Assembly (NCBI RefSeq): GCF_035594125.1
Contig: NC_087157.1
Location: forward strand, 34,608,116 to 34,672,115
Direction: 5' to 3'
Length of the DNA stretch: 64,000 bases
Source of the DNA: Scylla paramamosain
Lineage: Eukaryota > Arthropoda > Malacostraca > Decapoda > Portunidae
This document shows, one piece after another, positions 1 through 13,609 of this stretch (within the stretch, counting starts at the first letter, position 1; the number at the start of each line of letters is the position of its first letter). The position numbers and the translations under genes are program-made. The notes beneath the pieces were generated by a model. The model ran no database searches. It was not told where the DNA came from and worked only from the letters and a program-made list of their open reading frames with translations.

Positions 1-15
1 GTGTTGACCTTGCAG
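1..15 (+). other. possible 3' end of an exon cut by the window edge
   Basis: The window opens with a short stretch ending in CAG, followed at 16 by GTAAGA, which is a textbook 5' splice donor. If it is real, only the last five codons of an exon lie here and its gene lies to the left. No matching downstream exon is recognised, so a chance donor is possible. Confidence 0.25.
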
Positions 16-832
16 GTAAGACTCCCACTGCACTGAAATGGCACATAACACAGGGACTGTTTCCTTCGACAAGCTGCCCTTCCTTCAGAGAGAGTTCCTG
101 TAACTCTGATTTGTTTGATGAACCCTTACTAAAGAAAGTTCCCTTTGGTCACGCAGAAATGTTAACTACTGAAATAATGATTTATACGAATAAATTAAAT
201 TACCTTTACGTCAAAGCTGTATTCTTGATGATTGTCTCCTTGATGAAGAAAACTATCTTAACTTGTATGTCTGGCCAACTATTGGCGAGCGCCCAGCCCC
301 CTACACCTGCTGTTTTAAACTATTTAACTCCTCTTTTTCCGCAACTGCCACGGAGATTTTTTTTTTTTTTTTTTTTTTGCGAGAGATCTTGACGGTGGAC
401 TCGAATAAGATAATTTTGGGTCGCTGTTGGGCTGGCGAAATGACGAACAACAGGACGTGAAGGGGCACCAAGACGCCGGATAGAGGCAATGTTTGGGGAG
501 AGAAACGAATTGTAGTGGAAGGAAGTCAGGTTGGTGTTGAATCGGTCACTACTGTATACCAACAAGGTGTGGCCTAGAGCTGGCGGACGCTCATCTCTCC
601 AGCACCTAGTCCTCACGTAACCTTCACAAGCATTGAGTCACCAAGAGAAAGAGGGAGTCCGGCACACAGCAGGGGAATGCTGCGATGAAGGCTGTGACAC
701 GCGCCGACACCAATGACATGCTGAAGTTTGCATTTGTATTTCTAATGTGGTAAAGAGTTGTGCTGAACTGTGTTTGTGTTGACATGTTGACTGTCTGCTG
801 GAGTCTGGCCCTTATGTGATACTTACTCCCTG

Positions 833-833
<1 letters not shown>
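16..833. other. unrecognised non-coding sequence
   Basis: No recognisable gene. It contains a poly-T run near 358-379. The short ORFs across it read through that run and do not look like conserved protein. Confidence 0.5.
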
Positions 834-1090
<257 letters not shown>

Positions 1091-2880
1091 CTATTTGCCA
1101 TGCTGTAACGTGGCGGGAGGGATATCTCTGACGGGCATAAGAAAGCTCAGCAGGTATTCACATCCTCATTGCCATGTGCTGGGTTGCCCGCCGCCCACTG
1201 CCTGTCACAGGGGCAAGGTGACGCAGAAAAAGTAGAGTACCGTTTTCTTTTCACATTTTCTTATTATTTACTTCATTCACTCATACTTTTCACCATTAGC
1301 TCTCACCATACAAGCAATTTATCTTTTCTTCACGCCTCTCAAGACGTTAGTTACCGTGGCATCTTCCCTTTCCGTTTAGTTAAATATTACTGCTATTTTC
1401 TCTCTCTCTCTTTTGCTTCTTGTTTCCTTCTCTTACTATCACGAGTCTTCGTCCTTGCTAGTTAGCAACTTTCCACTTTCCTTCCTTCTTCAATGCAAGC
1501 AAGATATTGACGTACGTGTTTTCCAGAATACAACTAATCAGGAAGTAACGAATACCTTTTAATGCACGTCATTCAGCTCTGTAACGGGTAGTTAGCATAC
1601 CACTAATAACCTTTTCTAAGTGATCTTCTCTAGACTTCCCTGATAACAGAGACTAGGGAACGTTAAAATAATCGTCTATTTGCATCCTTTGAACGAATTC
1701 CTGTCACCGTAAAGCAAGCGGAATCACGGTCATCCCTTGGAGTGGCCAGCGCTTGCACGTGGTGATGTCGATGACCTGAGTTACGAGTCCTTTTAGTAGC
1801 TGTTAATTTTGAAGCATCTTCCTTTCGCCGAGGAATATCAGTATGTTTCCTATGAAGCCTACATACACCTGCAATGGCACTGAGGAGCTCCTCAGGGACG
1901 GCATATGACCTCTGCTTGCGCCACCACGGGCAAGGACTAGTAATCTAAGTCTTCAAAAGCAAATTACTATATAAGCCTCTCAGATACAATAAAAAAACTA
2001 CTTTTTTTTTTTTTTTTAGTAGTAGGGACCCCTACCAGCCTACCCATTCGTGCGTGCCTTCAGTTCATTCCGTGCATTCCATAAATCTTTTAACTTCTTT
2101 CCGCCTCTTTCGCGTCTTAACATCATCGAATATATTAAGCATATTTTCCAGCTGCAAAGAAAACTCCAATAGCTTCTCTAGCCTCCATTATGGTTCCAAT
2201 TTGTGGATACGCCAACATTCAAGGCACATCATTCAACATTAAAGAAAAAAATTCAGATTTCCCGCCTTATCAAAGTTTATCAGTAAAAACTATTTCAGGA
2301 GACGGGCGTCCCTCGTGAGCCAGTGTTCGTACGGCGGAAGGGAAGTGAGGGACGGAGGGAGGATAAGGAGAGAGGGAGGGAGGGATAAGGAGAGGGAGGG
2401 AGGGAGGGAAGGATAAGGAGAGGAAGCGAGGAAAGGACAGGTAACGGACAGGAAAGCCCGCGGTTAGCCAGGTGTGATACCGCTCTCTCTCTCTCTCTCT
2501 CTCTGGTGTGTGTAAACTTTTTTTTTTCCTAATATGGATTTAATTTTGCATTTTTTTCGTACATTAGTGAAGGAAGAGGCGGCTCCCGGCAGCGTGCGTA
2601 GAGTGGAGGGGATGGAGTGTGAGCGAGTCCCGTCCTGCCTCAGCACGTCCGCCTCGCCACTACACTGCCAGCCTTCAAGCTTGACCACAACACCGGTATC
2701 AAGATTCTCCTTTTCATCATTTTAAAAGACCATTCCATAAACGCACAAAAAAAGTCCGTAATTAAGTAAATAAATAAATAAACAAATAAACAAATAAAAT
2801 AAATAAAAAAAATCATAAAAAAATAAAAACAATAAAAAATAATCGCCTTGCAAATTACGATTAATATATTATTACTACTA
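1091..2880. other. unrecognised intergenic sequence
   Basis: No gene is supported. It holds a poly-T run at about 2003-2018, a GGGA-rich purine tract at 2331-2440, a short (TC)n at about 2483-2505 and an A-rich AAATAAAT-like block at 2765-2840. Confidence 0.5.

Positions 2881-2883
<3 letters not shown>

Positions 2884-2950
<67 letters not shown>
2884..2950. repeat. (GT)n microsatellite
   Basis: About 33 uninterrupted GT units, followed by about 200 bp of AT-rich sequence with no recognised feature. Confidence 0.97.
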
Positions 2951-2952
<2 letters not shown>

Positions 2953-3164
2953 TCTTAGCACATCCTCCACGAACAAACTGATAGTGTAGCTAACTTCCTA
3001 ACTATATAGTCAAGTATCAAACTATAAAAATACGCAATACGAACAAAATAAATAAATATTCGTATGCACATACATAAAACAGAGGCAACATATTTTAAAC
3101 GAAAATTTGTAAAGAAACTTATACCAATGAAACAATGAGTTTATTATTAAAGAAATATAACTCT

Positions 3165-3545
3165 TTAAGTCTCCTCTTTCACCTCCTCTATCCCCTCCAT
3201 CTCCTCCATCTCCTCCTCTTCCTCATCCTTCTCCTCCTCCACATTCTTTCTTCCACAGGCGAAAACACATCGTTTCCGTAGTGGCACTCCTCCTCCTCTT
3301 CTTCCTCCTTCTCCTCCTCCTCCTCTCTAAAACGGATGCCTATATCCTGGTTCTCTTCCTCTGTCCTGGAGACGGAAGAGGCACGTGTATACCTTCCTCC
3401 TCCCTCACGCCCTCTTTTCCTCCATCTCTCTATCTCCTCCTCCCTCACATCCTTTTTTCCTCCACCTCTCTATGACAGACGACACAGGAGCACAATGACT
3501 TGCCCTCTCTCCTGCTCCTCCTTCTCCTCCTCCTCCTGTCCCTTG
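3165..3545. repeat. pyrimidine-rich CTC/TCC tract
   Basis: About 380 bp in which the + strand is nearly all C and T, with CTCCTC and CTTCCT runs. It is an interrupted trinucleotide repeat. The ORFs on either strand here (Leu/Ser/Pro-rich or Glu/Arg-rich) are low-complexity shadows. Confidence 0.85.
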
Positions 3546-3571
3546 TGGCGTCAGGCTTGTCATGAAAGTTG

Positions 3572-3757
3572 ATGGACCAGTATTCAGAAACGGTTCGTTC
3601 TCTCACCATGACTATTTTTCAAAGGCCACAGAGATGATTAGCCGGATTCTCAAGAGTGTTTCTCCTGTTAATAATGTAGAAACCTCGCTAATCTATCGCT
3701 AGAACCACAAAAGCACCCTTGAAAACCCGTGTCACTTCAAGCAGAGCCTTTTGAAAA
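3572..3757 (+). repeat. unnamed dispersed repeat family, copy 1
   Basis: The segment contains the core TTTTCAAAGGCCACAGAGAT, then a TTAGCCGGATTCTC-like block, then CTAGAACCACAAAAGC, then CCCTTGAAAACCCG. The same blocks recur in the same order in five other places (6.5-6.7, 8.1-8.3, 8.9-9.05, 17.6-17.8 and 18.3-18.4 kb). No coding capacity is seen and no terminal repeats were identified. It could be a SINE or MITE remnant; I cannot name the family. Confidence 0.6.
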
Positions 3758-4047
3758 TAGTGGAAGCGCGGCGCAGAAGTGTTTCAGAATGTGGTTCTAT
3801 ATATAGTGGAGAGGAAGTGATAGCAGGACAAGGGAAGGGTGTGTAGTGTGATGACATTCCGGAAAGGGCCACGGGAAGGGCACCAGATACAGGGAGAGGG
3901 TGACATGGTGACAGGTGACAGGTGATGACAAGTGACCATAGATAGTGGACGGGAGAAAGACGTGGAGAAGAGGCGAAAGGTTATTTTGTAAGGCCAGAGG
4001 TGAAAAAGAGTGACATGTGTGATACCTTCTTGACAGGGGATACAGAC

Positions 4048-4733
<686 letters not shown>

Positions 4734-5446
4734 AGCGGGTCGAGGCCAAAACAGCGTGAAGCAATAGGGCGCCGTAATGTTCACGCTGATAATTCACATT
4801 AATTTCAACATTATCACCGGATTTTCGTCTTTTTTTTTTTTTTTATCGCGTTGTCAGAATTACTACACCTGTGTTCATCTGTTACACTGCGCAATCGAAC
4901 TGTATATGGTTTAACGTTTATTTGAATTCTGAAAACAAGAATATAACACTTTTACTATCTTGCGTTTTAATTTAATACTTTAATAGTTTCAATTTTCATT
5001 ATTCCTATTAACGTATTTATATCCTCTTACTATATTTGTATTAATTTAGATATTGCATTATGTATTACGTTCATTGTTTATTTTGTTAAGCCGTTTTCAG
5101 CTTCACTACCTCTAACTTGTGTATGCAGTGCGTATTTATTTCTTTATATATTCGTTTATATTTACTTGAACACACAAAAGTTCAAAGCACTTCCTATTTT
5201 CCGAATTCTTTGTTATGCATACATACATACGTACATACATACACACATACATACATACTTACATATGTAAATATTCAAATGATACTGCCGAGGGCTGTAT
5301 TGCATTTTTGGATATGGTTACTCGTACCAGAATCATCTGGATAAAAGTCCCGGATGTAGTGAACCAGATATACTTCACAGGTAAAAACTCAAGGACAGGC
5401 AGTTATACTAGGAAGAGAATGTGTGAAGTAGCAACACCAGCTGCGT
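4734..5446. other. AT-rich unrecognised sequence with (CATA)n
   Basis: AT-rich with no recognised gene. A tetranucleotide CATA/TACA array lies at about 5217-5265. Confidence 0.5.
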
Positions 5447-5594
5447 AAGTAGTAGTTGTGTTGATAGTCGTAATAATACTGGTAGTAGTGGTAGTAATAA
5501 TACTGGCAGCAGTAGTAGTAATAATAATACTGGCTGTAGTGGTAGTAATAGGTAATGCTGGTAGTAAAAGTAATACTGGCGGTGGTAGTAGTAA

Positions 5595-5629
<35 letters not shown>

Positions 5630-5742
5630 ACATTATTAGTATTAGTATTAGTAGTAGTAATGGTTATAGTAGTGGTGGTGGTAGTAATAGTAGTAGCGGT
5701 TGTTGTTTTCGTTGTTGTTGCTTTGTTAGGATGATTGATAAA

Positions 5743-5792
<50 letters not shown>

Positions 5793-5830
5793 CATCATAA
5801 CCATCATCATTATTGTAGCAGTAGTAATAT

Positions 5831-5906
<76 letters not shown>

Positions 5907-5968
5907 CATTAGTAGTAGTAGCAGTAGTAGTAGTAATAGTAGTAGTAGTAGTAGTAGTAGTAGAAAGT
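5447..5968. repeat. compound trinucleotide array (GTA/TAG, TTA)
   Basis: More than 500 bp of GTA/TAG units with interruptions, a (TTA)16-like block at about 5743-5791 and a long (TAG)n at 5830-5965. Only poly-Ser, poly-Val, poly-Thr or poly-Ile reading frames result. Confidence 0.95.
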
Positions 5969-6540
5969 AACAACAAAAACAATAACAATTCGCCAATGAA
6001 CAAATTAACACTGTCCCTTTACCGCAAAAAAAAAAAAAAAAAATGTATTTGACACCAAATTTAGTTTCCTCTCTGTCTGAGACGCTGAGTAATGCGCAAT
6101 ATTTACACAATGAAAGTCGAGAACAAAAGGGTAAGCCGAGGGAGCGGAGGAGGCGGGGGTGGCGAGCAGCGGTGCCCAAGGGTGCGTTGGTTATGCAAGC
6201 GTCCCACATGCAAGGCACTCCTTAGAGACACGTGGATGGAGGAGCAGAGGTAATGATAGACAGATGGGTCGATAGAAAGATAACAAAATGGCAGACATAC
6301 ACAGCTAGATACACAGAAAAAACAAACATAAGAGGACAACAGAAACACAGGCAGATTACTGACCACATCACAGCAAGACACGCGTTATATTTTTCAGTAC
6401 TTCAACGAAAAGTCACAGACAGGTGAGTCTAGAAAGGCAGGGACGAAAGTAGGCGAGTAACTGAATGAACAGGACCAAATGCCGCGAGATTATAGGATCA
6501 CAAATCCGACACTGAAGGAAGAGAAGACTGAACAATATTC
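5969..6540. other. unrecognised sequence
   Basis: A poly-A run at about 6026-6042, then GC-richer sequence. No conserved protein is recognisable in the short ORFs. Confidence 0.45.
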
Positions 6541-6544
6541 TTAC

Positions 6545-6722
6545 ACGTTTTGGTGCCTCATCTTTTATTTCTAACAGGCTGTGGTGGAAATCATCGGGGC
6601 TTTTCAAAGAAGTTTTCATGATTCTAGTGATATTTCAACAAGAATTCTGCATCATTAATGGGAAAAAAAACATCCATAACAAACACAACTAATCATCAAT
6701 GTGGTCTTTGAGGGTAATTAAA
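6545..6722 (-). repeat. unnamed dispersed repeat family, copy 2
   Basis: Read on the minus strand it contains CTCAAAGACCACATTGATGA, then ATCACTAGAATCATGAAAAC and CTTTGAAAAGCCC, matching copy 1 (3572-3757) block by block. Roughly 70% similar by eye. Confidence 0.5.
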
Positions 6723-7369
6723 CGAGAGCTCTAAGCACTGAAGACACAAGGCAGGGGGAGAAAGGCGGGGTCGGGATGATGTGCAGGCTGTATCTCAGAC
6801 CCGCGGGATAATAAACAAAAACTTCTAGTCACCGAACACGTAACGCTTCGCCCTGTTTCCCGCGGGACTTTCCCCAAACTATGGAAGTGCAGCGGGTGAT
6901 GGGAGGGTGTTCCGAGAGGCATCACCTGCGTTGTGCCTATAGAAGCCCGCCAGGTGTGTCCAAATGTGGTACACGTGACTATTATTGTCGAGGCAGAAGG
7001 AAGCTCCTTTGTAATGTTACAATGGACTTTTTTTGTCAGTTACTTTTGCTGCTTTTTCGTCATATTTATCAATGAGATCAGCGATAAAAGGCAAAGGGCG
7101 TAGGGTGATTTGGTGCAGGGTGAAACTGAAGGACTAATAAAAAGAAAGTGTTACTAAATAATTCATTACTTGAGATATGTTGTCTGTTCTAAACTTGACA
7201 CACACTCAGAAACTTGTAGGAGCAATTATTTTCTGGGGGCTGTGCGCTCAATAGAAAAAGATTTACTTGATTAAGCGACTTTAGGAAATTTTTAAAAGGT
7301 GATTAAAAAAAAAAAAAAAAGCGAAGGGACAGAAAATGAAAAGTTACTGCAGTTCAGTCATTCCTGTCT

Positions 7370-7640
7370 ACCACCTTCCTACCTGCCTAACTACACCTAA
7401 CCTGACCAACTACCTACCTACCAGCCTACATGGGACTTGCATTTCATGGGACTGGCAATTCAGTGGGGATTTTTTTTTTTTATTGGATTTTTGTTGCCCT
7501 TGGCCAGTGTCCTTCTTACATAAAAAAAAAAAAAAAACATACCTAACCTATTACCTACTTAGCTACTACCCTACCCGATGTGATTACTTACCTAACCTGC
7601 CCTCCTACTTAATCCACATACCTTACTACATATCTACCCA
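7370..7640 (+). repeat. degenerate CCTA/CCTAA-rich tract
   Basis: Repeated CCTAA, CCTAC and ACCTA motifs lie on both sides of an inserted LINE tail (7430-7537). The pattern resembles a decayed CTAC or telomere-type CCTAA array. Confidence 0.6.
7430..7537 (+). mobile_element. 5'-truncated LINE 3' end with poly-A
   Basis: The + strand carries TATGGGACTGGCA-like sequence, then TTATTGGATTTTTGTTGCCC, TTGGCCAGTGTCCTTC and a 16-nt A run. This is the same 3' end as the LINE copies at 40.6 kb and 47.1 kb, which lie on the minus strand. Only about 100 bp of the element is present, the usual outcome of incomplete target-primed reverse transcription. Confidence 0.8.
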
Positions 7641-7927
7641 CTTATCCAAATACCATAGAGGAGTCGTTGTATAGCGTTACCAGCTGGAATGTTGTGACGT
7701 ATATGTAGAGAGGCTATGGCATGTGTGAGAGAGTAAATATTATAGTTTTTCAGCTCTCCGTGTGTGTGTGTGTATGTGTGCGTGTGTGTGTCATATGGTG
7801 TAAGATCAGCTGGGAGGGGAAGTAAGGGAGTGGAGTTCGAGGAAAATTCGTGCAGCCTTCTTCATTTGTTTCTTCCTTTAAGTTTGTGGGTCACTGAGTA
7901 CACAATTATATAAACATAACATCCCTC

Positions 7928-7930
<3 letters not shown>

Positions 7931-8015
<85 letters not shown>
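7931..8015. repeat. (TC)n microsatellite
   Basis: About 42 uninterrupted TC units. Confidence 0.97.
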
Positions 8016-8017
<2 letters not shown>

Positions 8018-8085
8018 GTTGATAATTCTAGGACCAGACAAAAGAACCTGTGACTATGTATCCTCAAACATTCAGACGTCTTATC

Positions 8086-8312
8086 TCGACTGCACGGTAA
8101 CAATTTCTACCGACAGTCGTTTCAGGTTTTCAAGGAGCCTTTTTATAATTCTGGTGGGCGTCTGGCAACGTTTCTGCATCAACGAAAACGGAAAAAAAAG
8201 AAAAAGAAAAGAAAAAGAACCCAACAAGTCATCTGTTTGGTCTTTGAATATATTACAATACTTATGAGAGTCCAAAGTGTTTCAGAAGTTTCCCGGATCA
8301 GCACAACAGTCG
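8086..8312 (-). repeat. unnamed dispersed repeat family, copy 3
   Basis: The minus strand reads ATATATTCAAAGACCAAACA, then after an A/G-rich insertion (about 8188-8217) GATGCAGAAACGTTGCCAGA, then CCAGAATTATAAAAAGG and CCTTGAAAACCTG. The blocks and their order match copy 1. Confidence 0.5.
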
Positions 8313-8339
8313 TGGCTACGTGTTCTCTCTCAGGTAGAT

Positions 8340-8644
8340 CAATTAGGGGTGATACGAGGGAGCAAGAGGAAGAGGAGGAGGGGAAGAAAAGGAATGAGAG
8401 GAGGAGAAGGAGGAGGACGAAAAGGAAAAGGAAAAAGAGGAAGGAATACAAAACAGCAACAATAGATCGGTGAGTGGTGATACGAGGGAACAAGAAGAGA
8501 AGGGGAAGAAGAGGAAGAAGAGGGGGGAAGGAAAACGAAACAGAGGAAGGAATACAAAACAGCAATAAACAACAACAACAACAATAATTATATGAAGAAG
8601 GATAACAATAGCAGAAGCAGCAACAACGAAAACAAAAACAAGGA

Positions 8645-8702
<58 letters not shown>

Positions 8703-8755
8703 GAGTAGGAAGATGATATCAATAATGGCTACAAAAAAAAAAAAAAAAAAAAAAA
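8340..8755. repeat. purine-rich tract, (AAT)n and poly-A
   Basis: GGA/GAA-rich purine sequence to about 8530 with an internal near-repeat (ATCAATTAGGGGTGATACGA at 8339 against ATCGGTGAGTGGTGATACGA at 8466). It is followed by AAC units, (AAT)18 at 8647-8702 and a 23-nt A run at about 8733-8755. Confidence 0.9.
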
Positions 8756-8924
8756 ACACCACCACATCACAGTGACGATGTATTACTGCCTCCTCATACG
8801 AGACACAGCACACCTCGTGACGCTTTGGTGGTCCAGGATCCGCATCTAAAACATTTACCCACCCACCCACCTACCTGACTACCTACAGAAACTACATGCT
8901 ATCACGCTCCGATGGAAGGCTCCG

Positions 8925-9055
8925 GTATGTCAAGGGCGTTCACACAGGATTCTAGTTATTCCTGAAAAGAAGCACACACTGGAGATTCCGACTAAAGGTT
9001 TCTGTTGCCTTTGAAAATATCCCTGATGAGTTCTGAGGCGTTTCAAGACACTAGG
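8925..9055 (-). repeat. unnamed dispersed repeat family, copy 4
   Basis: The minus strand reads GATATTTTCAAAGGCAACAG, then TTTAGTCGGAATCTCCAG, aligning with the 5' half of copy 1. The 3' half is truncated. Confidence 0.5.
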
Positions 9056-9128
9056 GGCCGCGGAGGGCAAAGATTCGCCCCAGTTGCATGCCCTACACAT
9101 CACTGGAACACAGCCACACCAATGCCTC

Positions 9129-9131
<3 letters not shown>

Positions 9132-9172
<41 letters not shown>
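9132..9172. repeat. (CA)n microsatellite
   Basis: About 20 CA units. Confidence 0.97.
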
Positions 9173-9175
<3 letters not shown>

Positions 9176-10190
9176 CACAACACCAATAACAGACCAACAC
9201 ATCCTTCTCCTCCTCCTCCTGCTCCTCCTCATCATAAATAGTAAGAATCAAATAAATAAAAAAAAAAAAACGAAAACATCACTCAGTGAATAATCTAGGA
9301 AAACTCTGCATGCCTGCAAACATTTTACAGGAAAAACTGTAAACAAAAAAACAAATAGATGAAAAATATATATCCAGGCCATAAACTTTTTTTTTCCCAT
9401 TTTTTTTTTCTCTCCGTACTCATCATCCCCCAATTTCTGTTCGTGCGCCGGTTTTATTTTTATTTTATTTTTTTATTTTCTTTACTCGAGTGGCTGTTTT
9501 GATCTCTATTATCATCTCATCCTTCTTTTTCTTTTTTTCCCCTTTATCTTTTCTTCCTCTTCCTCCTCCTCCTCCTCCTAATCGTCTATCCTTTTCTCTT
9601 ACTCCTCCTTATCCTTCTTCTCTTCCTCCTTCTCGTCTCTCCTTCCCTCTTACTTTTCCTTATCTTCTTTTTTTCTTATTTTCTTCTTATTTTTCCTTCT
9701 CATATTTCCTATACTCTTCCTCCTTCGTATGTAATAAGAGAGACAAGGATATTTTCTTTTTCTCTCTCTTGACTTACTAAACCTTTCCTGGTCTAAGCTC
9801 ACGTAATCCATTCAATCCATGGTTTCGTTGCGCCGTGTAGAAAAAGTAGTACGGAGATAAAAAAAAAAAAAATCTTAATGTGGATTGATTAAATATTTAA
9901 ACGCCAAACTCATGTCAAAAATAATATGACTGATAATTATGGTAGTGCTAGTCGAGGTGTGTGTCTTTTTGCACAAGTGGGCGTGGAGGTTTGTCTTTTT
10001 GGTTCTTGGTATTTTATTATCATTTTTGTTGTTGCTGCTGTTGCCGTTGGTTGTGGTGGTGGTGGTGGTAGTGATGGTGGTGGTGTAAAATTTCAATAAA
10101 CTATGGATTTATTAATTCTGCACCGATTCTCTCTTATATACAATAATACGTTTTACATAATGAACACGTATCTTTGTAGCTGCGAATGAT
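9173..10190. other. unrecognised sequence with T/C-rich tract
   Basis: A T/C-rich stretch lies at about 9470-9770 and short GTT/GGT units at about 10,024-10,085. No gene is supported. Confidence 0.5.
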
Positions 10191-10197
10191 GACATCC

Positions 10198-10220
10198 CTT
10201 CCACCACCACCACCACCACT

Positions 10221-10255
<35 letters not shown>

Positions 10256-10287
10256 CGATGATGATGACGATGACAGTGATGACGATG

Positions 10288-10336
<49 letters not shown>

Positions 10337-10364
10337 TAATAATAGTAATAATAACAATAATAAT

Positions 10365-10426
<62 letters not shown>
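10198..10426. repeat. compound trinucleotide array ACC/AAC/GAT/AAT/AAC
   Basis: Consecutive blocks of ACC, AAC, GAT/GAC, AAT and again AAC units, meeting without spacers. ORFs through it are homopolymeric. Confidence 0.96.
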
Positions 10427-11155
10427 AAGGAGCCTGTAAAAATAGACAATATAAAACCTTGACGTGCATGATTACAATTTAAGTCAACGGGGACGCAGAC
10501 TTGATAAAAAAATAAAAATAAATAAATAAATAAACATGACTCGTACCAATAAAAAGATAAATAAGACTAATTTCATTAAAACAACGCTAGAATCGCCACA
10601 TTACAACCCTTCTAATCATCTACCCATCCAGCTGCCACCACGCGGGGTCTGAGAGGGAAGCGGAGGAGATGTGCGCGTCCCGAGCCTCCCTACACTACAT
10701 AATGCGTCGCCCCTCGGAGCCTCCTTCAAACATGCGTCTCGCCCACACGTGACGGTTTGCTGCCGGGTCTGACTGCTCCACTCCGCGTCCTACATACAAA
10801 AACCGGGACACTGAAGGATTTGTAATAAAAATAAGGGGGCTAGAATTTCTTAACACGATTTTTTTTTTTTTTCATCACTCTTCTTCCTTCCTACCCCTCG
10901 TAACTCCTTTGCTTCCTCCTTCCCCACTCTTCCTTACCATTCCTCCTCCTCCTTCTTCCCTCTCTTCCTTACTATTCCTTCTCCTCCTCTTTCCCCCTCC
11001 TCTTCTTCTTCCTCCTCCTCCTTGGGTTTAAGTGATCGTATAATCGGCTTAGTTTCCAGTTGGTAGCGAGTTGGCCTTGAGGAGGAGAACGGCAGGGCTA
11101 AGGTACGGAACTTGTGTAACATCTGTAACGATGCCTTTTACACCTCACTTCCTCC

Positions 11156-11160
<5 letters not shown>
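10427..11160. other. unrecognised sequence, part GC-rich
   Basis: 10,620-10,780 is relatively GC- and CpG-rich. A CCTTCCTCC-type pyrimidine tract follows at about 10,860-11,025. No exon could be defined. Confidence 0.45.
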
Positions 11161-11209
<49 letters not shown>

Positions 11210-11283
11210 GGAAGAAACGACTAACTGATTTATTCTTTGGTTCGTTGACTGAATGGATCTTACGGCGCCAGAAGAGGGTGAAG

Positions 11284-11357
<74 letters not shown>

Positions 11358-11621
11358 ATGGTTTTGGCTTTCTTCTTCTTCTGCTGCTTCTTCTTAGTGA
11401 CCAATGGAAAACGAAGATAAAGAAGATAAAGATGCAATTTACTCTAAAGACGGCTGATCGTAGATCAGTGACGATGAGCAAGAAAAAAACAGAAAAAAAA
11501 AAAGTGCGGAAGGCAATGAAAGGCCGAGGGTGACAATGGCGGCAAGGCAGTGTAGAGGGGGCGACACAAAGGAACAGAAAAGAAGAACAAACATACATAC
11601 AGGTGATTACAATGGCAGCCC

Positions 11622-11705
<84 letters not shown>

Positions 11706-11767
11706 CCTGGCGACACCTGCTGATCAAAGGAAATTCAATTCAGATAAACTTGATATAAGCAGGTTAT

Positions 11768-11858
<91 letters not shown>

Positions 11859-12006
11859 TGTGTAATAGATAGACACATATAGATACAGGCAATCAGACAA
11901 CACGAATACTCAAAATACGAACAGCTTTGCACACAAATAAATCACCGTGCAGCATTACCACACACACCTCAGGAGTAAGGAAGTGTGCTTGATCGCATGA
12001 AGAGCT

Positions 12007-12079
<73 letters not shown>
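11161..12079. repeat. cluster of six dinucleotide arrays
   Basis: (TC)n at 11,161-11,205, (GA)n at 11,286-11,356, (GA)n at 11,626-11,701, (TC)n at 11,771-11,841 switching directly to (TG)n until 11,863, and (CA)n at 12,009-12,079. Between them lies short unrecognised unique sequence. The purine-rich strand alternates between arrays. Confidence 0.96.
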
Positions 12080-12081
<2 letters not shown>

Positions 12082-12504
12082 ACAAGTTTTTGCAGTCGCT
12101 CCACATGTAACAACAGCGGTCAGGGGGAGGTGAGTTGGCGGCCGCGGTGATGGAAGAAGGCAGGCAGGCAGGCAGGTGGGTGGGTGGGTGAGGCAGACAC
12201 CTGAAGGCTGTGATCATAACTAAACTTTATTTTCCGTTGGGCAGTTTTCCTATATGTTCTCTGATTTTCTTTAATTTTAGTGAAATATTATCAAACCCTT
12301 GAATATATTTTTTGCAATAGTATTTATTGCTTGTTAAATTTCATCGGACTTATCGTCGTCTTAAAAAATATCGATGAGTGTTCAGTGCTCGTTTTTCATC
12401 CTCTTTGGGTTCTGGGTGGGTCTCTCCTCTTACATTCAAGGACCGGGAAGACGGCTCTGGATTGAGCTGATCAGAAGTAACCATTAATGCTGCGCGAGCC
12501 TCAC

Positions 12505-12764
12505 CACTGTTCTGCAGCAGCAATGTCGAGCGTTGCTCCGTCAGCTCGGGACATGGAATTAGTCCAGGCCTGAAAACATGCCAGGCTTCGCTGCTGCTGC
12601 TCGGTCAGTTCATCTCTCCTATTCAGAGCGGGACACTTATGGTGACAGCGTGGCTGTAGGGACGCACCCTGCGTGACGAAATGCTCCTGCCTCAAGGCCG
12701 CACCTGAGAGGCAGGAACCGGCACGAGCAGGGTTGTGGTTTCCTTTGGTCACCTCCTCCTGCAT
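12505..12764 (-). other. candidate coding exon, unrecognised
   Basis: On the minus strand an open frame runs for 87 codons without low complexity. It contains RRDELTEQQQRSLACF and later SRADGATLDIAAAEQW, and ends in CAGAACAGTG followed by GTGAGG, an acceptable splice donor. The frame closes at the in-frame TGA of that donor, as expected if the intron is removed. Possible internal acceptors exist (a CAG at the end of TGCCTCTCAG and one at GTCACGCAG). I do not recognise the protein and find no partner exon, so this could be chance or an old repeat. Confidence 0.25.
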
Positions 12765-13390
12765 TTCGTTTAATTCTGCCCATTCTCACATTATTATCCT
12801 CAGTTCTTTAATCTCAAAAAAATTAGATTTAACGGAAACGTTATTAACTGGTCACTGTGTGGAGCTAAAAGTATACAGTGACATCACTGAGTGAAGCACG
12901 CAAGAAACCTCTTAGTTGATGAGCAGCTGTTCCCCTGCAATTGACGAAAGGGCTTTACTGGACACCACAGAGTGGCTGGGGAGGTGTGCACATTAAGTAC
13001 CAACCCCTGAGCCAAACTAAAAACCAGTTCCAATTGCCAAGTTGTGAAGGGAAATATAACCTTCAGTACAGAAGCTAGATAACCTCACATGACCCTAACC
13101 AACCACGTAATTACTATCGTATGTTGCGCACCATCCTCAATGTTACTATCGAATTATCTTCAGTGGTGGAGGGAATGGCCATGAACCACAAAAGCTGTAC
13201 TTGGAAGTCAACAGACCCCAAGAAACAACACGCTAGTCCTCCTGACGGGGAAAAGCACCCCGCCAGGTAACACATCACGTTGCGCACGTCTGCACACACC
13301 TAACGCTGTGCTGGGGTTCATCCCTTCATTATCTGGCACATTACTCAACTAGACCAAACACTTCCGTGTACAAGATTAATATTGTTCCTA

Positions 13391-13403
13391 TTACTACTAC
13401 ATG

Positions 13404-13450
<47 letters not shown>

Positions 13451-13477
13451 CTACTACTACTACTACTACTATTACTC

Positions 13478-13531
<54 letters not shown>

Positions 13532-13555
13532 TTACTCCTACTACTACTATTACTC

Positions 13556-13609
<54 letters not shown>

